Shown here one piece after another: positions 1 to 13,764 of a stretch of 64,000 nt of DNA. The translations under genes and the position numbers were made by a program. The stretch covers positions 1 to 64,000 of the forward strand of contig CAUYUJ010003564.1 in NCBI GenBank assembly GCA_963575745.1, read 5' to 3'. Each line of letters starts with the position of its first letter. Position 1 is the first letter of the stretch. The DNA is from Prorocentrum cordatum (taxonomy: Eukaryota > Sar > Dinophyceae > Prorocentrales > Prorocentraceae). The notes beneath the pieces were generated by a model. The model saw only the letters and a list, made by a program, of their open reading frames with translations. It made no database searches and was not told the origin of the DNA.

Positions 1-125
1 GGAGCCCGAGCCCGAGCCCGAGCCTGTACCCTAGCCCGAGCCCGAGCCCAAGCCCGACCGAGCCCCGAGCCCGAGCCGGAGCGCCAGCCCGAGCCCGAGC
101 CCGAGCCCAGCCCGAGCCCCAGCCC

Positions 126-157
<32 letters not shown>

Positions 158-179
158 ACCCGAGCTCGAGCCCGGGCCC
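1..179. repeat. (GAGCCC)n hexanucleotide array
   Basis: Nearly pure tandem GAGCCC with point variants. It is the reverse complement of the GGGCTC array at 5607-7432 and continues beyond the left window edge. The junction with the next array shares non-repeat wording (GGGCCCGA, then AGAGATACAGACACAC) with the inverted junction near 5605, so the two ends are related by inversion. Confidence 0.95.
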
Positions 180-1275
180 GAGACAAAGAGATACAGACAC
201 ACGAATACAGACACACAGACACACAGACAGACAGACACACAGACACACAGACAAACATATATACACAGACACACTGACAGATTGACACAGACGCCAAAAA
301 ACACAATACACAGACACACGACAGACAGAGACACAGACACACTGACACACTCAAGCAACACAGACACACAAACAGACACACATACAGACACACAGATACA
401 TAGACACACAGACACACAGACACACAGACAAACAGACACTCAGACACACAGACAAACAGACACTCAGACACACGGACACACTGCCACACAGAAACACAGG
501 ACACACAGACACGCCGACACACAGACACACAGACACCAGAAACACAGCCACACAGACAGAGAGGAATACAGAAAGACAGAAACACGTGCACACAGGCACA
601 CAGACACACAGACACGCAGACACACAGACAAACGGACACACAGGGAGACAGACAGGCAGACAGACAGACAGTTACACAGACAGACAGACACAGAGACCCA
701 CTGACACACAGACACACAGACACACAGACGCACAGACAAACAGACAAAGACGCACCGACAGACAGACATACGGACATACAGAAACAAAAGACAGAGGGAC
801 ACACACAGACACACAGACACACACACACACAGTACACAGACAAACAGACACACCGACACACAAACACAGACACACAGACACACAGACACACGGACAAGGA
901 CATGCAGACACACGGATACACGGACACACGGACACACACACACACAGACACACAGACACCCAGACAACAGATACGCAGATACACAGACACAGAGGCACAC
1001 AGACACACTGACACACTGCCAGACTGACACCCAGACACCCAGACACACAGACACATAGACACACAGACACACAGACACACTGACACACTCGGAAATTCAC
1101 ACACTGGCACTTAGAAAGACAGAGACAGACTGAGACACGGACCCACAGACACACAAGCAAGCAGACACACAGATGCACAAAGACACAGAGACACGGACAC
1201 AAATGATGATAGAAAGACTGACACAGAGGCGCTGAGACACACAGATAAACAAACACAGACACACGGACACACACA
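180..1275. repeat. CACAGA/CAGACA-type microsatellite array
   Basis: About 1.1 kb of degenerate CACAGACA repeats with no embedded unique sequence. Open frames on both strands translate to Cys/Val/Ser or Thr/His/Asp/Gln monotony and are not genes. It mirrors the TGTGTCTG array at 4250-5606. Confidence 0.95.
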
Positions 1276-4190
1276 TAATACCAACAGCGCCTGTAAAGAG
1301 AACTTAAGGAATACGACTAGTGTGATGAACCCAGCTCGAGCAGCAGACCGAACTCAGGCCTTTCCATGCAAGAAACGAACGCACCTGGTGATATCAAATC
1401 GGTTTCTGTGCGCACCAGCTCTGTAGCTCTGAATCTTGAATTCAATACAGGAAACCGACATCACTGATCAAAATGACTCGAAGAATACAACAAGCTTTAC
1501 GGAGCTAGCTCCAGTACCAGACGGAGTTCGGGCATCTGGATGCAATGGACGAACAATTTTGAATCAGTTCCTGCAAACGTCAGCTCTGCAGCTCTTCTAA
1601 ATCGAGCTAAATACCGAAAACTGGGAGCCGGCGGTAAACCGTCAACCAGGTTACCACCGGGAGCCTCGTAGAGCTCTTTTCTCGTGCGGGGCTGCCCGGT
1701 ACACATTAAGGGATTCTTCTTCAAGATTTCTGTGCGAAAGAGCTCTCAAGCTCATCTGCAGCTCGAGTTAATCGGCAAAAAATCACCATCAGTTCATACG
1801 AATAGTTTTGCAGATCTAACTCGGGTTGTAGACTGTCTTCAGAGGCCTAGCTCGAGTGCGAGACCGAGTTTGGACCTCTCGATCCGAGAAAAGAACGCGC
1901 CGGGTGACACTGGATGAGTTTATATGCGCACCAGCTCTGTAGCTCTTCTAAATCTTTCGGTAAGGGAAACCGACAGCACTCGTTGAAATGTCTCGTGTAA
2001 TACGAATAGTTTCGCAGATCTAGCTCGAGTAGCAGACCGAGTTCAGACCTCTCGATGGAAGAGACGAACGCACCTGATGATTCCGAATCGGTTTTTGAAG
2101 CATCAGCTCTGTAGCTGTCCTAAATCGAGTTAAGTACAGAAAACCGTCAACGCGTGTCAAGATGACTCCAAACGGCCGACTGTTCCCTCAAGACTTTTGA
2201 TAGTAAGATTGCAGCTACGGACCTGAGAATTTAACTGGCAGACGCGACATAACCCACTACAGGTGGGAAAAATCCCAGCTCTTAAAACGAACTTTCAAAT
2301 TCTATACAAAGATAGAAAAACCGACCCCAAGTCGTCACATTGTCTCTTAAGGTCGGGTCGGCCAACTAGCTCCACCCTGCGCCCGAATTCCTCTCAGCTC
2401 ATCTTGCCGAAGTGGAGCCAGTTGGCCGACCCGACCTTAAGAGACAATGCGACGACTTGGGGTCGGTTTTTCTATCTTTGTATAAAATTTGAAAGTACGT
2501 TTTAAGAACTTGTATTTTTCCCACCTGTAGTGGGTTATGTCGCGTCTGCCAGTTAAATTCTCAGGTGCGTAGCTGCAATATTACTATCAAAAGACTTGAG
2601 GAAACAGTCGGCCGTTTGGAGTCATCTTGACACGCGATGACAGTTTTCTGTACTTAGCTCGAGATTTAGGACAGCTCAGAGCTGATACTTCAAAAACCGA
2701 TTCAGAATAATGAGGCGCGCTCGTCTCTTCCATCGAGAGGTCTGAACTCGGTCTGCTACTCGAGCTAGATCTGCGAAACTATTCGTATTATACGAGACAT
2801 TTGAACGAGTGCTGTCGGTTTCCCTTACCTAAAGATTTAGAAGAGCTACAGAGCTGGTACGCATATAAACTCATCCAGTGCCACCCGGCGCGTTCTTTTC
2901 TCGCATCGAGAGGTCCGAACTCGGTCTCGCACTCGAGCTAGGCCTCTGAACACAGTTTACAACCCGAGTACCTCGTAGAGCTCGTCGTTGTCGATGAGCT
3001 AGAGGAATTCCGGCGCGGGGTGGAGCTAGTTGGCCGACCCGACCTCAAGAGACAATGTGGTGACTTGGGGTCAGTTTTGCAAAGATTTGAAAGATATTTG
3101 ACAATTCATTTTGATAAACCAGATTTTTCGCACCTGTAGTGGGCTTAGCCGCGTCTGCCAGTTAAATTTTCAGGTCCGTAGGTGCAGTATTACTATCAAA
3201 ACACTTGGAGCAACTGACTGTATTCTGAATCATCTTGACATGCATGCACGGTTTCCTGCACTTAACTCGAGATTTCGGAGAGCTACAGAGCTGATACTTA
3301 CAGAAAGTGATTCAAAATCATGAGGCGCGCTCGTCTGTTGCATCCAGATGTCTGAACTCGGTCTGTTGCTCCAGCTAGGTCCGCAAAACTATTCGTATTG
3401 TTCGAGTTATCTTGAGAGGTGCTCTCAGTTTTCTGTACTTAACTCGGGCTCAAGGGCAGAGCTGGTAATCACAGAAACAAATTCGGAGACATCAGGCGCG
3501 TTCGCCTATCGCATGCATAGGTCTGAATTCGGTATGCTACTTGAGCTGTGTTCTTAGAACTATTCGTATCCCTGGAGTTATCTCGACAGGGGCTGTCGGT
3601 TTTCTGTACTTGACTCGAGCTCTAGGGCAGCCACAGAGCTGATACGCACAGAAAGCGATGCAGAATAATCAAGCGCGTTGGTCTGTTGAATGCAGATGTC
3701 TGAACTCGGTCTGCTGCCAGGTCAGCGAAACTATTCGCATCGTTCGAGTCATCTTGAGAGGTGCTGCTGGTTTTCGCATGTCACTCGGGCTGTAGGACAG
3801 CTATGAAGCTGATACGCGCAGAAACTGATTCGAAATCATCATGCGTTCGTCTGTTGCATCTAGAGGTCCGAACTGGGTGTGCTACTTGGGCTGGGTCCGC
3901 AAAACTGTTCGTATTCTTTGAATCATCTTGACAGATGTTTTCCATTTTCTGTCTTGAATTCGGGGAGAGCTGCAGAGCTGGTACGTACAGAAACCAATCG
4001 AGAATCAGGAGCGTTCGTCTGTTGCATCGAGAGGTCTGAACTCTGTCTGCTACCCGAGCTAGATTCACAACATTATTCGTATTCGACCGATTTTTTCTTT
4101 CAAATGATGGTGAATTGCTCAGCTGAACTCGAGCGGCCGAAAATCAGAAGAAAATCATGAGGCGTGAAGTTCTCTAATGGTATTTTCTAC
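1276..4190. repeat. Mosaic satellite block with internal inversion
   Basis: Made of the same repeat families as 33171-50929. These include the unit with CGAGTTCAGACCTCT and AATACGAATAGTTTCGC, the GTTTTGATAGTAATACTGCA unit, and one copy of the dispersed hairpin near 1629. Units read in one orientation up to about 2390 and in the opposite orientation afterwards. No coding sequence recognised. Confidence 0.85.
1819..2970. repeat. Large near-perfect inverted repeat, arms ~555 bp
   Basis: The left arm (about 1819-2374) and right arm (about 2412-2970) are reverse complements with only scattered mismatches, separated by a spacer of about 37 bp. The innermost arms read GGTCGGGTCGGCCAACTAGC at 2351 and its near-complement ending at 2436. 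The outer ends are ACTCGGGTTGTA (1819) and ACAACCCGAGT (ending about 2970). Confidence 0.9.
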
Positions 4191-4249
4191 ACGCTGCAGA
4201 TGAGACAGAACTGTTGAGCACAGCAATGCGATATTACTGGACGCCCGAG
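4191..4249. other. Short unique junction
   Basis: Transition between the satellite block and the TGTGTCTG array. Nothing recognisable. Confidence 0.6.
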
Positions 4250-5606
4250 ATGGTCAGTGAGTCTGTTTCTGTGTTTTGGTGTGCCAGAGTGTCTATGTGT
4301 CAGTGTGTCTGTGTCTGTGTGTCTATGTGTGTCTGTGTGTCTGGGTGTCTGGGTGCCAGTCTGGCGTGTGTGCGCATGTCTGTGTGCCTGTTTGCCTGTG
4401 TGTCTGTGTATCTGGTTGTGTGTCTGGATGTCTGTGGGTTTGACTGTCTGTGTGTCTGTGTGCGTGTGTGTTTGCGTGTGTCTGTGTGTCTGTATGTCCG
4501 TGTATCTGTGTTGGTGTGTCTGTGTGCTGTGTGTTGGTGTCTGTGTGTCTTTCTGCATGTCAGCGTCTGTGTGTTTGTCTGCATCTGTCTCTGTCTGTCT
4601 TGCTGTGCGTGTGTGTGTGCGTGTCTGTCTGCGTGTCTGTGCGCGTGTATTTAAGTGTGTGTGTGTGCGCGCGTGGCTGGCATCCCCGCGCTGCCCCCCC
4701 CTTCTTTTTTCCGTGCGCTCCGCAAGGGCAGAGTGGTTCGAGGGGAGGGAGGGCCCGCCCTGAACTGGGGCAGTGCTTTCCCCCTCCGGAGCGTCTGCGT
4801 GTCTGTGTTTCCGTGTGTCTGTTTGTCTGTGTGTCTATGTGTCTATCCGTGTGTCTGTGTGTCTGCATGCTCTGTCTGTGTGTCTGTGTGTCCGTGTGTA
4901 TGTGTGTCTGTGTCTATGTGTCTGTGTGTCTGTTTGTCTCTGTGTCTTTTGTTTATGTATGGCCGTGTCTGTCTGTGTGTGCGCGTTTGTCTGTGTGTCC
5001 ATGCGTCCGTGTGTCTGTGTGTCTGTGGGTATGTGGGTCTCTGTGTCTGTCTGTGTGTCTGTCTGTCTGTCTGTCTGTCTGCCTGTGTTCTGTGCGTCTT
5101 TGTGTCGGTGTGTCTGTGTGCCTGTGTGCATGTGTTTCTGTATTTCTGTATTTTCTGTGTGTCTGTGTGGCTGTGTTTCTGAGTGTCTGTGTTTCTGTGT
5201 GTCTGTGTGTGTCTGTCTGTCTGTGTGTCGGCGTGTCTGTGTCTCCTGTGTTTCCCTCTGTCAGTGTGTCTTGTGTCTGTGTGTCTTGTCTGTGTGTGTG
5301 TTTGTGTGTCTGTGTGTCTTCAGTGTGTCAGTGTGTTTCTGTGTCTGTGTATATGTGTTTGTTGGCGTCTGTGTGTGAGTGTGTCAATGTGTATTTGTAT
5401 ATGTTTGTCTGTGTGTGTGTCTGTCTGTCTGTGTGCCTGTGTGCCTGTGTGCCTTTGTGCCTGGTGTGTTGGTGTTTTTGCGTTTCTGCGTGTGTCTGTG
5501 TGTCTGAGTGTCTGTGTGTCTGTGCGTGCGGTGCTGCGTGTGTCAGTGTGCTTGAATGTCTGTGTGTCTGTGTGTCTGTGCATTTGTGTGTCTGTATCTC
5601 TGTGTG
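4250..5606. repeat. TGTGTCTG-type microsatellite array
   Basis: About 1.36 kb of degenerate TGTGTCTG. It is interrupted once, near 4665-4795, by a GC-rich island containing copy A of the inverted-repeat module. Long Cys/Val/Ser frames here are artefacts. Confidence 0.95.
4711..4793 (+). repeat. Inverted-repeat module, copy A
   Basis: Left end GCGCTCCGCAAGGG and right end CCTCCGGAGCG, with the shared core GAGTGGTT and GGAGGGAGGGCC. It is the most diverged copy of a module found seven times in the window, always inside GT/CA or GTCT microsatellites. Confidence 0.8.
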
Positions 5607-7432
<1,826 letters not shown>

Positions 7433-8092
7433 TTTGACCTGAGCATGTCGTTAAACTGCTCACCGACGGCAGAGAGGGAGAAATCCCATTCCAGGGCGAC
7501 CAACCCTAGAACTGGCGGGCCACTGGACCCGGGAGCAATCCCATTCCTAAGGGGAGACCGGACCCACAAGCCGGCGGGCGACCAACCCAAGAACTGGCGG
7601 GAGCCGGACCCAAGGACTGGTGGTACGGGCAGTTGCCAGAGACTGCTGGGGCGGAGCTGCGGCAGGCTTCGTCCCTGGGAACTCGGTTGCGGCACACGGT
7701 CAAAGGGGCTAGTCCCAAGTTCGACCGTGTGGGGGCGCCCTGTTTCCTAAAGTCGGGCCAGAGCGGAACGTAAGACGGACCGGAGGTGTAGCGGGGATGG
7801 AGAGTTGCTGAGATGGACCGTACGGGCCTTAGAAAGGATGCCCAGGTCCTGAGCTTCTAGTACATCTCGTCAGCGAAACCGAAGGCCGCAGCCGTCCGAG
7901 CCACCTCCGCCCCTCAGCAGAGAGGGGGTGCCGCGGAGGCTACAAACAAGGAGCGGGGGAGCCGCGGTGGGCAGAGAGGCGGTGCCGCGGAGTGATACGA
8001 AGTAAGCAGCGTAGTTGTGCATTCGAAGGATCACATATGATTATGATATGACGTCTGTAACATAGATTTGAGGCTGCGGCTGTGGCTGCGGC
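7433..8092. other. Non-repetitive spacer
   Basis: Mostly single-copy GC-rich sequence with a weak internal duplication: AATCCCATTCC at about 7482 and 7537, and GACCAACCC followed by GAACTGGCGGG at about 7498 and 7578. Short frames on both strands look random. No RNA gene recognised. Confidence 0.6.
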
Positions 8093-10685
8093 CGCGGCTG
8101 AGAGGCGGCGAGTGAAAGACGACATTATTTTCGCGTGGGTTTTTCTTCTTCACCCCCCGCGGCCCGCGGCCGCGGCTTGCGGCTCTGGCCTGGTGGGCTG
8201 CGGTCGCGGCTGGGAGGGGGAAAATATCGCGATTTGTTCGCGGTGGTTTTCTTCTTCCAGCCGCGGCCGAGGCCGCATCTGCGGCTGCGGCTGCGGCCGC
8301 GGCTGGGAGGGGGGAACTATCGCGATTTTTTCGCTGTGTTTTTTTTCCTCCAGCCGCGGGCACGGCCGCGGCTGCGGCTCTGGCTGTGGCTGCGGCCGCG
8401 GCTGGGAGGAGAACTATCGCGAATGTTTCGCGGTGGCTTTCTTCTTCCAGCCGCGGCCGCGGCCGCGGCTGCGGCTGCGGCTGCGGCGGCGGTCCCCCCC
8501 CCCCCCCGCGGCTGGAAGGAGTAACTATCGCGAATGTTTTCGCGGGTGGTTTTTCTTCTCAGCCGCGGCCCTGCGGCCGGGCTGCGGCTGCGGCTGCGGC
8601 GGAGTGTTCTGGTGAGGGGAAACTATCCGCGAATTGTTCGCGGTGGTTTTCTTCCTCCAGCGCGGCGCGGCCTGCGGCTGCGGCTGGGAGGGGGAAACTG
8701 CGCGAATTGTTGCGTGTGTTTTCCTCCTTCCAGCTGCGCCACGGCTGCGGCTGCGGCTGCGGCCGCGGCTGGGAGGGGGAAACTATCGCGAATTTTTCGC
8801 GGTGGTTTTCTTCTTCCAGCCGCGGCCGCGGCCGCGGCTGCGGCTTTGGCTGTGGCTGCGGCCGCGGCTGGGAGGGGGGAACTATCGCGAATTTTTCGCG
8901 GTGGTTTTCCTCTTCCAGCCGCGGCCGCGGCCGCGGCTGCGGCTGCGGCTGCCGCAGCGGCTGGGAGGGGGAAACTATCGCGAATTTTTCGCGGTGGTTT
9001 TCTTCTTCCAGCCGCGGCCGCGGCCGTCGGCCTGCGGCTCTGGCTGCGGTCTGCTTGCCGCGGCTGTGGTGGGAAACTACCGCGACTTTGTGCGGTGATT
9101 TTCCTCTTCCAGCCGCGGCCGCGCCGACGGCTGCGGCTGCGGCCTGCGGCCCGGCTGGGAGGTGGAAACTATAAGCGAATTGTTTTTCGGCGGTGGTTTT
9201 TCCTTCTTCCAGCCGCGGCCGCGGCCGCGGCCTGCGGCATTGTCTGTTCTGCGGCCGCGGCTGGGAAGGGGAAACTAGGCGCGAATTGTTCGCGGTGGTT
9301 TTATTTTTCCAGCCGCGGCCGCGGCTGCGGCTGCGGCTCTGGCTGTGGCTGCGGCCGCGGCTGGGAGGGGGAAACTATCGCGATTTTTTCGCGGTGGTTT
9401 TCTTCTTCCAGCCGCGCCCGCGGCCGCGGCTGCGGCTCTGGCTGTGGCTGCGGCCGCGGCTGGGAGGGGGAAACTATCGCGATTTTTTCGCGGTTGTTTT
9501 CTTCTTCCAGCCGCGGCCGCTGCCGCGGCCGCGGCTGCGGCTGCGGCTGCAGCTGGGATGGGGGAAATTATCGCGAATTTTTCGCGGTGGTTTTCTTCTT
9601 CCAGCCGCGGCCGCGGCCGCGGCTGCGGCTCTGGCTGTGGCGTCGGCCGCAGCTGGGAGGGTGAAATTATTGCGATTTTTTCGCGGTGGTTTTCCTCCAG
9701 CCGCGGCCGCGGCCGCGGCTGCGGCTCTGGCTGTGGCTGCGGCCGCGGTTGGGAGGGGGAAACTATCGCGATTTTTTCGCGGTGGTTTTCTTCTTCCAGC
9801 CGCGGCCGCGGCCGCGGAAGCGGCTCTGGCTGTGGTTGCGGCCGCGGCTGGGAGGGGGAAATTATCGCGATTTTTTCGCGGTGGTTTTCTCTTCCAGCCG
9901 CGGCCGCGGCCGCGGCTGCGGCTGCGGCTGCGGCGCGGCTGGGAGGGGGAAACTATCGCGAATTTTCGCGGTAGTTTTCTTCTTCAGCCGCGGCCGCGGC
10001 TGCTCTGCGGCTGCGGCTGCGGCCGCGGCTGGGAGGGGGAAATTATCGCCAATTTTTCGCGGTAGTTTTCCTCTTCCAGCCGCGGCCGCGGCCGCGGCTG
10101 CGGCTGCGGCTGCCGCAGCGGCTGGGAGGGGGAAACTATCGCGAATTTTTCGCGGTGGTTTTCTTCTTCCAGCCGCGGCCGCGGCCGCGGCTGCGGCTGC
10201 GGCTGCGGCCGCGGTTGGGAGGGGGAAACTATCGAATTTTTCGCGGTGGTTTTCTTCTTCCAGCCGCGGCCGCGGCCGCGGCTGCGGGTCTGGCCGCGGC
10301 TGGGAAGGGCAAACTAGTGCGATTTTTTCGCGGTGGTTTTCCTCTTCCAGCCGCGGCCGCGGCCGCGGCTGCGGCTGCGGCTGCGGCTGCGGCTGGGAGG
10401 GGAAAACTATCGCGAATTTTTCGCATGGGTTTTCTTCTTCCAGCCGCAGTCGCGGCTGCGGCTGCGGCTGCGGCTGCGGCCGCGGCTGGGAGGGGGGAAA
10501 CTATCGCGAATTGTTCGCGGTGGTTTTCTTCTTCCAACCGCGGCTGCGGCCACGGCTGCGGCTCCGGCTGCGGCTGCGGCCGCGGCTGGGAGGGGGGAAA
10601 CTATTGCGATTTTTTCGCGGTAGTTTTTTTCTTCCAGCCGCGGCCGCGGCCGCGACTGCGGCTCCGGCTGCGGCCGCGGCTGGGG
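8093..10685. repeat. ~100-bp GC-rich minisatellite with hairpin core
   Basis: About 25 units. A typical unit is GGGAGGGGGAAACTATCG, then CGCGAATTTTTCGCG, then GTGGTTTTCTTCTTCCAG, then a GCGGCC/GCTGCG-rich stretch. The core CGCGAA-TTT-TTCGCG is a perfect 6-bp stem, intact in many units and changed to CGCGATTTTTTCGCG in others. Frames with FFQPRPRPRLRL-type translations are by-products. Confidence 0.95.
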
Positions 10686-10924
10686 GGCGGCGGGGGGGCA
10701 CCGGGAGAGAGCAGAAGGGCAAGGCAAGCAGAGGAGGGGCCGGCCAGCAGGGAGCAGAAAACAGCAGCAGCGGCGAGGGCGTGGGAGGGACGACGACGAC
10801 GACGACGACGGAGGCGCGAGGGGCCGGCGGGGGGGCACCGGGAGAGCGCAGCAGGGCAAGGCAAGCAGAGGGGGGCCGGCCAGCAGGGAGCAGAAAAGGG
10901 CAGCAGCGGCGAGGGAGCGGGAGG

Positions 10925-11017
<93 letters not shown>

Positions 11018-11030
11018 GGGGGGGGGGGGG
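10686..11030. repeat. Duplicated 137-bp unit with (GAC)n tracts
   Basis: Two tandem copies start with CGGGGGGGCACCGGGAGAG at about 10691 and 10828. Each ends in a GAC run: about 7 units at 10789-10810 and about 30 units at 10925-11016, with one AAC interruption. A poly-G run follows. Confidence 0.9.
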
Positions 11031-12023
11031 CCGCCGCCGCCGCGCAGCCTCCACAGGCACTCCTCCTTCCTCTTCCTTTAGGCTCAAGGAGCCTTGAGCT
11101 TCTAGCGCGGCCCGGGGGTCTGCAGTCGTTCCGCAGGGAGCGGCGGCGGGCTCTGGGGCCTACCTTCGGGGCTAACCCGAGGGAGATCTGTTGTCTCACA
11201 GGAGATGGCGGGGCACCTGGTGAAAGCCCAGGACCTGCTGCTGCCTCCGGGTGGCGGTGGGGGAGCTGGTGCAAGCCCAGCAGAGTCGCGCGTCCCTGCG
11301 CGGACTGCGGCGCGTCCGGTGAAAACCCGCGACGACCTCCTGTTGCTTCCTCCGGGAGGCGGCGGGGGAGCTGGTGAAAGTCCAGCAGAGCTGTGGCTCC
11401 CTCCGGGGACTGCGGCGTGCCCGGTGAGAGCCCGGGAACCTCTCTCTTCAAGACCTGGGCCCTCCTGCCCGGGCCGCCCTTCGGGGTGCGCCTCAGAGCA
11501 ATCTGAGGAAACGCTGGAGCCTGCAGAAGCTTTCGAGCACGCTGCGGGGGAAGGCTCGGCCGCGTACGCGGTTGTGCTCTCGAGCGATCGAGAGAAATGC
11601 TGGGTTGATGCCGGCTCTCCCTCCGCGGGTGCGATGCGCGGACACCCCCGGGTTAATCACACCGGGGTTCATCGACACTTCACGGCAGTCGCTCGGGAGT
11701 CTCCACTCTCCGAGAGAGATAGTAGCGAAGGGAACCTCGATCCTACCGAGGCTAAACAAAGGACCTATACAGCGGGCGCTCGGGAGTCTCCTCTCCCTTG
11801 GCAGCTAGCTGTTGTGGAAGCCCCAGCTGCGGCTGGGCGCCTGGTCGCTCCACGCTGTGCGGCCGGGGAAAGTCCCGCGAAAGCGGGCCCTGGTTCCCCC
11901 CCAGGTGGGCCTCGTGCCAAGGGGACCCCGTGGTTCATCACATCGGGTTACACTAAAGGAACAGAAGGTTTGGAGAGAAAGTCTGCATGTGCGGAAGCGT
12001 GGTGTGGCGGTGGCGCGGCGGGC
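11031..12023. other. GC-rich spacer with short tandem repeat
   Basis: Contains an ~105-bp tandem pair at about 11210-11430 (GGGGGAGCTGGTG near 11258 and 11362) and an 18-bp palindrome GCTCAAGGAGCCTTGAGC near 11083. Frames are open over long stretches but show no recognisable domain, so I do not call a gene. Confidence 0.6.
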
Positions 12024-12920
12024 GCGGTGGGCGGACGCGACTGCGGTCTGCGCTGGGAGGACGAAACGCTCGCGAAATTTTCGCGGGCGTTTTCGGCGCC
12101 AGCGCGGTTTGTGCGGCGCGGGGAGGAGGCTTCTGGGTCAGTGCGCTGGGAGGGGGAAACTATCGCGATTTGTTCGACGGTTTTCTGCTTCGGCGCGTGG
12201 CCTGTTGGGCGGAGCGGGCGTTTCGGGAATGGCGCCCTCGGAGGGGGAAACGCTCGCAGATTTTTCCCGAGGGTCTTCTGCTCCGGGGGCCGCTCGGCGC
12301 GGATGTGTCTCTTCGGAGGCAGCGCGCTGGGAGGGGGAAACTATCGCGAATTTTCCGCGACAGTTTCCCGATTCTGCGCGTGCGGCGGGCGCGGTGGGCG
12401 GACGCGACTGCGGTCTGCGCTGGGGGGACGAAATGCTCGCGAAATTTTCGCGGGCGTTTTCAGCGCCAGCGCGGGCTGTGCGGCGCGGAGAGGAGGCCTC
12501 TGGGTCAGTGCGCTGGGAGGGGGAAACTATCGCGAATTTTTCGCGACGGTTTCCTGCTCCGGCGCGTGGCCTGTTGGGCGGAGCGGGCGTTTCGGGAATG
12601 GCCCCCTCGGAGGGGGAAACGCTCGCGGATTTTTCCCGAGGGTCTTCTGCTCCGGGGGCCGCTCGGTGCGGATGTGTCTCTTCGGAGGCAGCGCGCTGGG
12701 AGGGGGAAACTATCGCGAATGTTCCGCGACAGTTTCCCGAGTCTGCGCGCGCGGCGGGCGCGGTGGACGGCCGTCATTGCGCTCCCCGTTCGGAGCAGGA
12801 AACGCTCGCGAAATTATCGCGGCCGTCTTCGGCTCTGGCGCGGGCTGCGCGCTGCGGAGAGGAGGCTACTGGGTCAGGGCGCTGGGAGGGAGAGTTTCTT
12901 GTGGACTTTTCGCGGGAGGT
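12024..12920. repeat. 367-bp higher-order tandem repeat
   Basis: Units begin with GCGGTGGGCGGACGCGACTG at 12024 and 12391, and a partial third starts at 12760 (spacing 367 and 369 bp). Each full unit contains four variants of the GGGAGGGGGAAACTATCGCGA subrepeat that forms the core of the 8.1-10.7 kb minisatellite, but with diverged spacers. It sits directly upstream of the Helitron-like coding region. Confidence 0.9.
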
Positions 12921-13020
12921 TCCGGCTGCGTCGCGGGCTTCGGCTCCGGTCTTGCCAGGCGGGATCGCGCAGGCCTCGGATTCCGTCGCTGTGCCCGTCC
13001 CAGCGCGGCTGGCTGATCAT

Positions 13021-13584
13021 TCGCCGTGGGAAAGCAGTGATGACCGTGAATGTATAAAGCTTTTCGACGCGGGGGAACATGCCCCGGTCCCGGCTTCCGC
13101 TTTGGCACTGGCGTTGGCTTCGGCATCTATCGCGGCCGTGGCCTCTGTCCGGGCTCCGTCTGCGCGGGGCGCGGAGCGCGCCCCGCCGCTGGGGGGATCT
13201 GTTGCGCGGGAGGACCGGCTGCGTGAGAGCTCGCGCGCAGAGCACGGCGTGATCCGGGAGGAGGTCGTGGATGATGCCGCATGGGAGGCAGCGCAGCGCG
13301 AGCAGAAAGCGCATCGCAAGGCGCGCCGCGCGTCGCTTCGGAGGTCGCGCTGCGCGCGGCGGGAGGCGGAGCGGGCGCGGCGGACGGAGGCGGCGGCGGC
13401 GCGTAACGAAGAGATGGCGGTTTGTGCCCCGCTTCCGGTCGTGCCGCGCCCGCTTCCGCGCGATGAGTCGCCGCGTGCGCGCGATGAGTCGCCGCGGCGT
13501 GCCCGGGTGTCCCGCGCGGCGCTGGGGGCGGAGACTCGCGCGACTGCAGCAGTTCTTGAATGCCCGAGCGGCGCGGGCTGTTGA
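13021..13584 (+). CDS. Possible N-terminal coding segment, unidentified
   Basis: This is the non-repetitive tail of a longer open frame whose upstream part is only repeat. The translation has an Ala-rich stretch, then an acidic-to-basic segment (EEVVDDAAWEAAQREQ followed by Lys/Arg-rich sequence) that could be helical, then two copies of RDESPRAR/RDESPRRA, and a stop at 13582-13584. No ATG or domain identifies it. It is in the same frame as the next segment (13765) and lies just upstream, so it may be an old N-terminus of the Helitron-like polyprotein. It may equally be spurious, since stop codons are rare in DNA this GC-rich. Confidence 0.3.
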   Translation, partial: SPWESSDDRECIKLFDAGEHAPVPASALALALASASIAAVASVRAPSARGAERAPPLGGSVAREDRLRESSRAEHGVIREEVVDDAAWEAAQREQKAHRKARRASLRRSRCARREAERARRTEAAAARNEEMAVCAPLPVVPRPLPRDESPRARDESPRRARVSRAALGAETRATAAVLECPSGAGC

Positions 13585-13764
13585 TTCCGCGTCCACCCCG
13601 CGCGTGGCGCTGCCGTCTCTGGAAGCGCGTTTGTCTGCGCTGTCAGTCGGGGAGGTTGCGCTGATTGCAGCTTCAGTTTTCGCTGCGCTGGGTCTGTTCC
13701 CGCCAAGGCCACAAGTTCTGTCGGGTGGCCGCGCTGTGACGCGCGCGATGGCGCGAGCGCGGAT

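Noticed and set aside
8082-11451. Overlapping 200-560 codon frames rich in RPRPRLRL, AAAAAA or DDDD
   Set aside because: They follow the minisatellite and GAC arrays in several frames on both strands, with no domain or start signal.
11205-13016. A 603-codon frame and a parallel frame from 11812 across the 367-bp repeat
   Set aside because: The translations repeat with the DNA repeat in all three frames. Only the non-repetitive tail (13021-13584) is kept as a weak candidate.
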